This document shows, one piece after another, positions 55,529-63,138 of a DNA stretch of 64,000 bases. This DNA comes from Lachnospiraceae bacterium UBA7050 (GTDB taxonomy: Bacteria; Bacillota; Clostridia; Lachnospirales; Lachnospiraceae), in the NCBI GenBank assembly GCA_002493905.1, contig DLAJ01000027.1, positions 62,001 through 126,000 on the forward strand, written 5' to 3'. The first letter of the stretch is position 1, and every line of letters begins with the position of its first letter. A program made the position numbers and the translations under genes. The notes beneath the pieces are model-generated. The model did no database searches, was not told where the DNA came from, and saw only the letters and a list, made by a program, of their open reading frames with translations.

Positions 55529-55574
55529 AAAAAAGAGACTCCATGTATCACCTGCGCGGTCATACATGAGTCTC
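55529..55574 (-). terminator. Riboswitch expression-platform terminator
   Basis: On the minus strand GAGACTCATGTA and TACATGGAGTCTC pair (one bulge) around a 15-base loop and are followed by TTTTTT. It lies between the yybP-ykoY aptamer and mntP, where Mn2+ binding would decide read-through. Confidence 0.92.
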
Positions 55575-55690
55575 GTTATTTCAGATAAGCCAGACCTCAG
55601 GGTCAGTATGTTGACTTACCACATGCACCGCCGCACCTGCCCTTAGGACAGCGCGCTTTTGCGCCGCACGCAAACTACTCCCTCACGAAC
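55575..55690 (-). ncRNA. yybP-ykoY manganese riboswitch
   Basis: On the minus strand the conserved pieces of the aptamer appear in order: GAGGGAGTAG (55675-55684), CCTAAG in the middle, and TGACCCTGAGGTC (55593-55605), in the leader of mntP. The class binds Mn2+ and turns on exporters. The terminator that follows makes a transcription-control ON switch likely. Edges are approximate. Confidence 0.88.
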
Positions 55691-55697
55691 TTTCTTT

Positions 55698-55726
55698 AGG
55701 TTACCATTCTCCTGCCCTGTTGTCAA
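55698..55726 (-). promoter_or_regulatory. Promoter of the riboswitch-mntP unit
   Basis: On the minus strand TTGACA (55721-55726), 17 bases, then TGGTAACCT: an extended -10 (TGn) with a weak hexamer. Transcription would start just before the aptamer. Confidence 0.65.
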
Positions 55727-55836
55727 CCATTTCCAGCATATTGGACAAAATATTGGATAAATATAAAATTCGCAATAACCATTCAAGTGACATTCGAGGC
55801 AGATAAGGCTCTCAGGCTTAAGCCGGACAAGAATCG

Positions 55837-57504
55837 TTATTCCACAATCGTCGAAATTCCGTCCCGCTTTTCTACGCGGACGATCGTCGCCTTCTCTCTT
55901 AATTCGTCTGGAACCTCATGCGTGATGACGATCACGATTCTCCCGTCACAGCTTCCGGCAATGACCTCCGCCAGTTTTTCTTTGGAATTAGTGTCGACCT
56001 CCGCAAAAGGTTCGTCCAAAATCAGCACGTCAGGAGACTGCCCCATGATCAGCGAAAGCAATATCTTTTTCTTCTCTCCGCCGGACAGGGAATTTATAGC
56101 GCACTCCTCTTCGTCGTCGTTATCGTTCTGTCGGATTCTGTCCATCAGCTCCGTTATGCCCAGCTCCCGCGCGATCTTCTCTGTAAGCTGCGTATCTTTG
56201 CCAATCCATATATCGACAATACTCTCGTCAAACAGCCGGATGTCCTGAGGCAGCACCTTGATAGCCGCTCCGCACGTATTGATTGTCGTATCCCCTGTCA
56301 GCATTCCGGTTACAAGCCGGATCAGCGTGGACTTTCCGACACCGTTTTCTCCGACAACCAGATAACAATGATTTTTCAAAAAATCATAATCAAACAGAAA
56401 ACGCTGTCTGCTTTCCGGATAAGTGTAAGCAACATGGGAAAGTCTGAGACTGTCTGAGCGTTCCGCCGTCGATTCCACCATTCCCTCCGCTGTCGGTTCC
56501 TCTTTTGTCATACCCGCATCGCTTAGAAACTCTTCCAAAGACTCGATCCCGTCAATCTCTTCTAACGCGGCGTCAAACGTCGCTTTATTAGCCTTTAATT
56601 TAATAAAGCCGTTAAAGCTCCCGCTGATCGCCTCCTTCATAGCAACAAACGCCAGATAGGAACCAATCGAACTTTCTCCGCTTCTGATCAGAAAAAAGAA
56701 CAGAATGATCACAGCAATATTCAAGACCGCATCGGAAAGCTCTAGCAGCATGGAAATATGGAGGGCATTTACTTTTGCCATTTTTATATTCGCCTGTGCG
56801 AACTCACTGCTCGTTTTATCATGCTTTTTTTGTGCATCAGAAAAAAGAAACAGCAGACGGATATTCTCATAGGCATGATGCATCGCGGAAAGCGCCGAAA
56901 AATATGCCCCCTGCGCCTGATAGTTCTCCTTTTGCACCTGATTCCTTAGCAGACTGCCATGGTGCATGATCAGATAATTTAAGATTAATTGTGCCAGCAG
57001 GATCAGCAGCAGCCAAGGCGAAATACCGGTAATATAGGTCGTTCCCAAAATGATTCCTATGGGATATACGATCAAGGTCTCTACAAAACAATACGCGGAG
57101 TCATTTACGTCTTCAACGCAGGACGTCATTACGGTCTCCACATCCCCATAAGAGTTCCGGTTAAATTCCACATAATCTTTTTGGAACAGAATACGGAAAA
57201 AATTCTTTCTAAACCGCTCCCCGGTCACTTCGCTATGCTTCATGGAAATAAAACGTTCCATGTTTTCCGAAAACACAGATGCCAGAAGGACGACGGCATA
57301 TGCAATCACCATTCCATAAGGAATGGACGGCAGCCCCGCCGTCAGTAAACCATCAACGATCTTCTCCGTAAAGATCGGTACCACATACATAAAAATCGTA
57401 TTGCAAAGTACCAGAAAAAACATCAGGACCGTCAGAAATTTCGCATATGAAAAAAGCCGCAATACAAATCTGAACGCAGTTTTTTTCGTTATCTCAGCAC
57501 TCAT
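55837..57504 (-). CDS. ABC exporter (membrane + ATPase domains fused)
   Basis: 555 residues, half-transporter that acts as a dimer. Six membrane helices lie in about the first 310 residues. The ATPase follows: Walker A GENGVGKST, signature LSGGEKKK, Walker B VLILDEPFAEVD, H-loop ITHEVPD. The signature and short Q-loop region differ from lipid flippases, and the type fits peptide or bacteriocin export. It lies back-to-back with a CPBP-type membrane protease gene. Cargo unknown. Confidence 0.88.
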   Translation of the reverse strand: MSAEITKKTAFRFVLRLFSYAKFLTVLMFFLVLCNTIFMYVVPIFTEKIVDGLLTAGLPSIPYGMVIAYAVVLLASVFSENMERFISMKHSEVTGERFRKNFFRILFQKDYVEFNRNSYGDVETVMTSCVEDVNDSAYCFVETLIVYPIGIILGTTYITGISPWLLLILLAQLILNYLIMHHGSLLRNQVQKENYQAQGAYFSALSAMHHAYENIRLLFLFSDAQKKHDKTSSEFAQANIKMAKVNALHISMLLELSDAVLNIAVIILFFFLIRSGESSIGSYLAFVAMKEAISGSFNGFIKLKANKATFDAALEEIDGIESLEEFLSDAGMTKEEPTAEGMVESTAERSDSLRLSHVAYTYPESRQRFLFDYDFLKNHCYLVVGENGVGKSTLIRLVTGMLTGDTTINTCGAAIKVLPQDIRLFDESIVDIWIGKDTQLTEKIARELGITELMDRIRQNDNDDEEECAINSLSGGEKKKILLSLIMGQSPDVLILDEPFAEVDTNSKEKLAEVIAGSCDGRIVIVITHEVPDELREKATIVRVEKRDGISTIVE

Positions 57505-57514
57505 AAATGATAAA

Positions 57515-57682
57515 TCATCCTTTCAGATAATTGATTGTATTTTGGATTGCAAAGATATTGTCGTCTGTTTGCTCAACTTCTAAAGTTTCTACAATTTTCT
57601 TAATTGTCTGTATTCCTTCTTGTGTCTGCCAGAGGACGACGCCAATGAAAAATAACTGGAAAATATGGCTTGTGCTGTCCAT
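57515..57682 (-). CDS. Possible small peptide gene upstream of the ABC exporter
   Basis: Tentative 55-codon frame from ATG 57682, ending 10 bases before the exporter start. Its last 38 residues (from WQTQEGIQTIKKIVE) lie where the opposite-strand protease gene is not coding and look protein-like and helical. The ribosome site is poor and the first part overlaps the protease start in antisense. It could be an export substrate, or chance. Confidence 0.3.
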   Translation of the reverse strand: MDSTSHIFQLFFIGVVLWQTQEGIQTIKKIVETLEVEQTDDNIFAIQNTINYLKG

Positions 57683-58361
57683 GCGCTGCCTGCTGTTTCC
57701 CGCTTCATTCTCTTTCTGCGTTCTGATTGCCAGGAAAGATTTCGCAGATATTTCGCATTGGTGGACGATGATCGCATCCGCAGTCAACCTCGTTACCATC
57801 GCGGTTTTATGGACAATCTGCAGACGCAGCAATACAACATACCTCGATATGATCCGTTACAACAAGAGTAAAAAAAGCATCCGCGGAGAACTTCTGTTTG
57901 TTCTCGTCATGCTGCTTGCGGGAATGGGCGGAATGTATCTGGCAGGCGCGCTTTGCTACGGGGAATTTCCATACCTTGCGCCGATGATGATCGCGCCCGT
58001 TCCCCCTTATCTTGCTCTGCTAAACATCCTGATCCTTCCGCTGACAACAACGCTTGCAGAAGACGGTCTGTATTTGGGATATGGGGTAAACCGTTTCTCT
58101 TCCAAATGGGCTGCCGTTCTGATTCCTGCCTTTTTCTATGCCTTACAGCACAGTTTTATTCCCACGATTTTTGATCTGAAATTCATGGCATATCGCTTTT
58201 TATCGTTTCTTCCATTGACGATATGGATATGCTTCCAGTATCGCAAAGGCTGCCCGGTTTCGTATATCATGGCGGGGCATTGGCTTCTGAATATCGCAAC
58301 AACGATCCAAATCGCAGTTACTTCTTTTTTTCCGGAGTTTTATGCGAAGCTCATCCGGTAG
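57645..58361 (+). CDS. CPBP-family intramembrane metalloprotease
   Basis: 238 residues with about six to seven membrane helices. The Abi/CPBP motif region is TTLAEDGLYLGYG (in place of the usual EExxxR), with a later FYALQHSFIPTI and an MAGHWLLN segment carrying His residues. The first motif lacks a Glu-Glu pair, so activity is uncertain. Family members mature peptides or give bacteriocin immunity. ATG at 57645 follows AGAGGAC; the longer frame is unlikely. Only 6 bases separate its end from the convergent ATPase gene. Confidence 0.75.
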   Translation: MKNNWKIWLVLSMRCLLFPASFSFCVLIARKDFADISHWWTMIASAVNLVTIAVLWTICRRSNTTYLDMIRYNKSKKSIRGELLFVLVMLLAGMGGMYLAGALCYGEFPYLAPMMIAPVPPYLALLNILILPLTTTLAEDGLYLGYGVNRFSSKWAAVLIPAFFYALQHSFIPTIFDLKFMAYRFLSFLPLTIWICFQYRKGCPVSYIMAGHWLLNIATTIQIAVTSFFPEFYAKLIR

Positions 58362-58367
58362 GTTCGG

Positions 58368-59237
58368 TTATTTTTGATATGTAATATAGTACAGATACAC
58401 ATCGTCCAGATTGACAGCAGCGTGGTCCAAAACCGCTCCCCGCGGCGGTTTTTCACTGATCACCTTCAAAGACAGTCCGCCTTCGCTTTTCCGGATGCTG
58501 CTGATCAGATATTCCGCCTGTATTCCCGGCAGGTCCGCTTCTGCAGTTTCCACTTTCCACACATAGCTTCCCACTTTCGCGATCAGCGCGCCCGGTTCGC
58601 CGCTCTCCGCCACTTCTCCCGATTTCATAATCAGAATTTCTTTTGCGGCCGCTTCAATGTCCGACACGATATGCGTCGCTAAAAGCACGACGCGGTTTGT
58701 CGCGATCTGGCTGATGTAATTCCGGATATGAATCCGCTCCTCGGGATCGACGCCCGCTGTCGGCTCGTCTAAAATCAACAGCTCTGGATCGTTTAAGAGC
58801 GCCTGCGCCAGTAATAAACGCTGCTTCATTCCGCCCGAAAATCCGCCAATCCGCTTATGCCGCGCCTGTTCTAAATGAAACACCTCCAGAAGCTCCTGCG
58901 TTCTATTCTTTGCGGCTCTCTTAACAAGCCCCTTCAAATGTGCCATATACATTAAAAACGCGCCTGCCGTGAAATCCTCATAGCAGCCCTGCTGCTGCGG
59001 CATATATCCCAAAATTCTGCGATACTCTTTGTTTCCCTTCAGAATCTCCTGCCCGTTCCACAAAATACGCCCTTCCTGTCTGACAAGATTATTGGTGATC
59101 AGATTGATGAGCGTGCTTTTTCCGGCGCCATTCGGTCCAAGAATCCCATAAACTCCGGGAGTAAACGTATAATTGATATGGTTAAGCGCCTTTACATCTC
59201 CAAAACTTTTAGACAGATTTTCGATTTTTAACTCCAT
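58368..59237 (-). CDS. ABC transporter ATP-binding protein
   Basis: 289 residues. Walker A GPNGAGKST (about 36-44), signature FSGGMKQR, Walker B LLILDEPTAGVDP and H-loop LATHIVSD are complete. The C-terminal 80 residues beyond the ATPase are seen in CcmA/DrrA-like exporters. The start at 59237 lies inside the end of the permease gene (29-base overlap), after AAAGGGAT. Last gene of the operon that begins near 62.8 kb; the earlier open frame overlapping the permease is not coding. Confidence 0.9.
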   Translation of the reverse strand: MELKIENLSKSFGDVKALNHINYTFTPGVYGILGPNGAGKSTLINLITNNLVRQEGRILWNGQEILKGNKEYRRILGYMPQQQGCYEDFTAGAFLMYMAHLKGLVKRAAKNRTQELLEVFHLEQARHKRIGGFSGGMKQRLLLAQALLNDPELLILDEPTAGVDPEERIHIRNYISQIATNRVVLLATHIVSDIEAAAKEILIMKSGEVAESGEPGALIAKVGSYVWKVETAEADLPGIQAEYLISSIRKSEGGLSLKVISEKPPRGAVLDHAAVNLDDVYLYYITYQK

Positions 59238-61173
59238 GGCGAAATCCCTTTTTACAAATAATCGTTTCCAGTGCCTTACATGTGCCGGCGCAGATTGCCA
59301 GAAAGAACAGACAGACTGCCGCATATCTGAGCAGGAAATACTGCCAGATGGTACAGTGGACGCGGATATGGGACAGAGCCGGAATACTCTGCACCGGCGC
59401 GCCGATCCCCTTGATTCCGTAAACCGCCGCCACGGATAGGACTCCATACACCCGGACTGCCGTATAAATCAGCAAGGCAATGAGTGTCGCAAGCCGAAGC
59501 TTTATCCGGTATAAAGCTTTTTCCCGAAAACAACTGTTCATCATGCATGCCATACCGCTCCCGCTTTCACTGAGATAAGCCGCTGTACAAATCCACAGCA
59601 TTGCAATCAGCATTCCCAAATTCAGTATGGCATCATCATCCTGTAATAAATGGTCATAGCCGCGCAGATTGACATACCAGACATCAATTCCCGATTCCTG
59701 CTGTTTCTTTTTCAGATATTCCGTCTGCTCCTGAATCTGCTTTAAGAATAACCGTTCTTCCTCAAACGAGCTGTACCACATCGAAAGCACAATTCTTTTA
59801 TCCGCATCAGCCGCCTCCGAATACTGCTGCGCAAATGTAAGGTCCACCTGCTCCAGTTTCTCCGCCGTCCGCGCGACCGCCTGATCAGACGCTTCTCCCG
59901 GTTCTCCCTGATACTGTTCCATAAACGAATCATAAAGCTCCTGCTGTGTGGTACGTCTGATCTGCGTAAAGTCTGCCCGATAGCAGAGCAGCAGCGAAAG
60001 CAGCAGAATTGCCGCCAGTCCTTTCTGGCTGACCAAAGTCTTATAGCACTCCATTCCCGTGAGGGAACGCTTTTCTAAAAACCTTCCCTGCACGCGCTCC
60101 AACCCGGACTTTACCTTATGTAAAGCACTCTGAAACCGGTTCACTTTCGAGCTACACGGATAACGTTTACAGCTAACGATAACTCCCGCCGCGGCACTTA
60201 CGAGAAGAACACCCGCAAGCGCCGTTATGAGCGCAGTGTTCCGGTCAACCGCATAATCCAGAATATTCAGATTCCGATAGTCCGTAAAATAGTCACTCTC
60301 AGCCGTCCCATACCACAGATTACAGTACTTAAACAGCTTCCACACATTGCTGCCGTCTATATTGCGATACAAAAAATACTCCGCCGCAATCAGACCGCCC
60401 ATGGTCCCCGCCGCCAACACCATATGATCAAACAGCAGCGCCAAAGCCCAGACAGCCGTCATAATCACATACAAAATAACGGTCCGGTAAAGCATAAAAA
60501 GAAACAATGCCTGCCAAACCGTAATCTTCAGCGGGAAATCCGCAAAACGGGCAAAGGTCTGTGCCGGGCAGAATAAGAACCTCAGCGGATTCTCCCTGAA
60601 CAAAACAAGTCCCTCTAAAAAAATTCCTGCTTGAAACAGAAACGTTACCGCAAAAGCCCACAGAAAAAGCGCACACAACTTTTCCAATGCCAGCCGCAAC
60701 CTTCCAAACTCCGTCGGATATGTGAGCCTCCGGATATTTTTTTGTGTGACCTCGCTCAATGCAAACGCGATCATCAGTCCGCACACAGACGCGCACAGCC
60801 CTCCGAATCGAAAAGAGAAAAATTCAGTGACCGTCCGCCCTTTTACATAAGCAAGCTCTAGATCAAGCAGCGGCTCGAACGCTTTTTTCGTCTGCGCCAC
60901 GTTTCTTTGGGAAAAACTATTCCTCTGCGCAAAGATACTGATTCCATCCATCGCTTCGGCCTGTTCCATGACCGCCTGCACTTTGGCCGGATAACCGTCA
61001 ATATGCTGCAATTCCTGCTCTTTTAAGTATTCATCGTAAGTCTGGCCGGTTCTCTCTTCCCATGTATCGTCATTCTTCCGAACTTGGTCTGCGAAAACAA
61101 ACATCTGCACCGCAAACAGCAGGATAAGAACCGCTGTCAGTTTTCGATTGATTAGAATTTTTTTGCATTCCAT
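59209..61173 (-). CDS. ABC-type membrane permease with two similar halves
   Basis: 654 residues. Each half starts MEC-x-K-x-L near a membrane helix (residue 1, MECKKILINRKLTAV; residue 374, MECYKTLVSQKGLAAI), followed by a 100-150-residue Gln/Glu-rich external loop and then several helices. This suggests an internal duplication or fusion of a shorter permease. Paired with the ATPase whose start it overlaps. Substrate unknown; it sits with beta-propeller lipoproteins. A 15-codon remnant of a second copy of its start lies at 63057-63104. Confidence 0.78.
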   Translation of the reverse strand: MECKKILINRKLTAVLILLFAVQMFVFADQVRKNDDTWEERTGQTYDEYLKEQELQHIDGYPAKVQAVMEQAEAMDGISIFAQRNSFSQRNVAQTKKAFEPLLDLELAYVKGRTVTEFFSFRFGGLCASVCGLMIAFALSEVTQKNIRRLTYPTEFGRLRLALEKLCALFLWAFAVTFLFQAGIFLEGLVLFRENPLRFLFCPAQTFARFADFPLKITVWQALFLFMLYRTVILYVIMTAVWALALLFDHMVLAAGTMGGLIAAEYFLYRNIDGSNVWKLFKYCNLWYGTAESDYFTDYRNLNILDYAVDRNTALITALAGVLLVSAAAGVIVSCKRYPCSSKVNRFQSALHKVKSGLERVQGRFLEKRSLTGMECYKTLVSQKGLAAILLLSLLLCYRADFTQIRRTTQQELYDSFMEQYQGEPGEASDQAVARTAEKLEQVDLTFAQQYSEAADADKRIVLSMWYSSFEEERLFLKQIQEQTEYLKKKQQESGIDVWYVNLRGYDHLLQDDDAILNLGMLIAMLWICTAAYLSESGSGMACMMNSCFREKALYRIKLRLATLIALLIYTAVRVYGVLSVAAVYGIKGIGAPVQSIPALSHIRVHCTIWQYFLLRYAAVCLFFLAICAGTCKALETIICKKGFRHGVKNRKSV

Positions 61174-61226
61174 ACATGATTTCTCTTATCATCCCGATTG
61201 ACTGTGCCGACTGCTGCTCTGTCCTC

Positions 61227-62387
61227 TTAATCCGCCTTCAGTTCCTCCCATTCCAGCTCATCAAGCGGGCGTGTGAGGTCGAGAAAACACAGTCCCATCC
61301 CCACTTCGTCCATGCATCTCCCGAACAAGATTTGTGCGTTTCCCCCAAAGTACCAGTACATCCCTATCGTATTCTCTACTTTTGCAAGTTCCTTCCCTTC
61401 ATAGTCATAAAAAATCAGCGCAAAATCTGTCTTCTGATCACAAAGAATCATATAATCCTCTGTGGTTGTGATATTAGGAACACTCTGTCTCTGATCCACT
61501 AAAATTTCCATCGTTCCATCCCGCATGGAATAACAACAGAGTCCTTCGTCATTCGTATAATAGACGTAATCACCCTGTACGGAATAAGGACCTATAACCC
61601 CCTTTACGAGACTACACTGCCCGTCTTCCGAATCATAGCAATAAAGCCCGCCCTCAACATTCTCCGAAACTTCATTTGGATAACTCATTACTTGAAAAAA
61701 CAATAGCCCGCCATTGCTTCTGATCCGATAGATATCGAGTGCCGCCACATCACAATCTCCTTCAAACACGATCTCCGATGTCCTGCCGCCAATTGGTATC
61801 CGCTCCAACTTCTTGACTGCCTGATACCAATCCACAAAATAGATATATCCGCCGTCGATCAATAGCTCCGGCGGCTTCCAATGACCTGTAACAGCATAGT
61901 CCGTTCTGTAAAGTTTGGTGCTGAGCTCCCATTCGGAACCATCTTCCTTAATACTGAAAACAGAGACATAATCATCCTCGCTGAGACCAACTGCATAAAG
62001 ACTTCCCTCATAATATTGGAGATATTCTTTATAAATTCCGGCAGCATGAAAATCAATTTCCGGATAATACGCGTTACATTCTTCGCCCTCATGATTACAG
62101 TCCGGTCTATTACATAAAGGCACCACCCGTCCTGATTCCCGATCCATAAACAGCAGCCTAGGCAACAGCCGTTCCTGATTGATACACTCCCAAAAATAAT
62201 ATCCGTTTTCTGCTTCCGCCACAAACTGGTATTCAAAATCAGATTCCGTCGCTGCAGGCGCACTTTTTTGATTTTCCGCTTCTGTTTTCCCACATGCCGA
62301 CAGCAGGAATACTCCCGCTGTCAGCACATATATCCATCTGATGATTTCTATAAATTGTTTTCCTTTTCCGTTTACCGTTTTTCTCAT
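61227..62387 (-). CDS. Lipoprotein, DUF5050-like beta-propeller
   Basis: 386 residues. The signal ends at FLLSAC (lipobox, Cys near 32). A cysteine motif LCNRPDCNHEGEECNAYY (near 91-108) is shared with many Lachnospiraceae lipoproteins. The rest is blades with repeated YxYY/IYF...DG segments, as in DUF5050-type propellers. It ends in LDLTRPLDELEWEELKAD, nearly identical to the second lipoprotein at 63.1 kb. Probably a surface sensor or binding subunit of the adjacent transporter. Confidence 0.82.
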   Translation of the reverse strand: MRKTVNGKGKQFIEIIRWIYVLTAGVFLLSACGKTEAENQKSAPAATESDFEYQFVAEAENGYYFWECINQERLLPRLLFMDRESGRVVPLCNRPDCNHEGEECNAYYPEIDFHAAGIYKEYLQYYEGSLYAVGLSEDDYVSVFSIKEDGSEWELSTKLYRTDYAVTGHWKPPELLIDGGYIYFVDWYQAVKKLERIPIGGRTSEIVFEGDCDVAALDIYRIRSNGGLLFFQVMSYPNEVSENVEGGLYCYDSEDGQCSLVKGVIGPYSVQGDYVYYTNDEGLCCYSMRDGTMEILVDQRQSVPNITTTEDYMILCDQKTDFALIFYDYEGKELAKVENTIGMYWYFGGNAQILFGRCMDEVGMGLCFLDLTRPLDELEWEELKAD

Positions 62388-62389
62388 AG

Positions 62390-62750
62390 TTATGCGTAAG
62401 CTACTCCCGATACCGCCTTCTGAACACCGTCAACATACCCTACCGCATATCCGCTTACATATTGATAACCTTGCGTATTAGACCTTGATACATATGCAGT
62501 CGTAACATTTCCAAACTGTGTATCGCTGGCATCACCGCTTCTTATATGACCTCCAGAATCTTCTTCTAGATAATTCACGACCACTTTGATCTGATGCCCC
62601 GCCTCCCCATACTCAAATTTCCCGACAATCCGACTTCGGGTGACATCCACTGTAATACTGCTTGTCGCCGCATAACACGAACCCACGCTGCCTGCAAATA
62701 CCCCCCATTGCCAGTGCCATTCCCAGTAACATTTTCTTGAATTTTCTCAT
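62390..62750 (-). pseudogene. Small secreted protein with a one-base frameshift in a G6 run
   Basis: A signal peptide start, MRKFKKMLLGMALAM, opens at 62750 after TAGGAAT, then the frame is lost at a run of six G's (62701-62706, C6 on the + strand). Removing one G joins it to GVFAGSVGSCYAATSS and about 85 further codons ending GVQKAVSGVAYA, an ordinary secreted protein of 119 residues. The span of 361 bases is one more than a multiple of three. The cause may be phase variation, decay or a sequencing error. First gene after the promoter at 62.8 kb. Confidence 0.75.
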
Positions 62751-63056
62751 GGAAATTCCTACTTCCGTGTATATGGTTTTTTGTTCTAGTAGTATTACTA
62801 ATCACATTTTATCATACTGGTTTATCTTGTCAATTCTATATTATGTACATACCGCAAACTCATTTTATATATATCAAATTTTCAGAAGCTCTATTTTTTT
62901 ATAGAAAAGCCCCACAAATCAACCCTGCCCTATATAAAAAACAAGCGCAGACGATTCTATGAACCGCTGCGCTCATCGTTCCCTGTGTCCCTGCGGCATT
63001 CGCCAGTTGTCCTTGTAAATCCGGTTTCCGGCTCAATGTCCGCAGCGCCCCCTGCC
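62751..63056. other. Gene-free stretch between the two lipoprotein loci
   Basis: 306 bases. It contains the promoter at 62806-62833 and, beyond it, a segment (about 62920-63056) that continues the decayed permease copy but shows no readable protein. A reverse-strand open frame of 66 codons here (62899-63099) has no ribosome site or protein-like sequence. Confidence 0.4.
62806..62833 (-). promoter_or_regulatory. Promoter of the secreted-protein/lipoprotein/ABC operon
   Basis: On the minus strand TTGACA (62828-62833), 16 bases, then TGATAAAAT, an extended -10 box. The first gene starts about 55 bases downstream of the -10 box. Confidence 0.78.
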
Positions 63057-63104
63057 TTATTTCCCGGTCAGTTTTGGATTGATCAAGGTTTTCTTCCATT
63101 CCAT
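63057..63104 (-). pseudogene. 15-codon remnant of a permease gene
   Basis: ATG at 63104 encodes MEWKKTLINPKLTGK and a stop. Eleven of the first 13 residues match or nearly match the start of the permease at 61173 (MECKKILINRKLT), and it stands in the same place, 34 bases after a lipoprotein of the same family. It is the truncated relic of a second permease. The next bases no longer resemble that gene. Confidence 0.7.
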
Positions 63105-63138
63105 ATGTACTCTCTTATCCTAAAGTGAAAAAGATTTC

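Noticed and set aside
62899..63099. 66-codon - strand frame after the second lipoprotein
   Set aside because: Starts in another frame of the permease remnant, has no ribosome site and no protein-like features.
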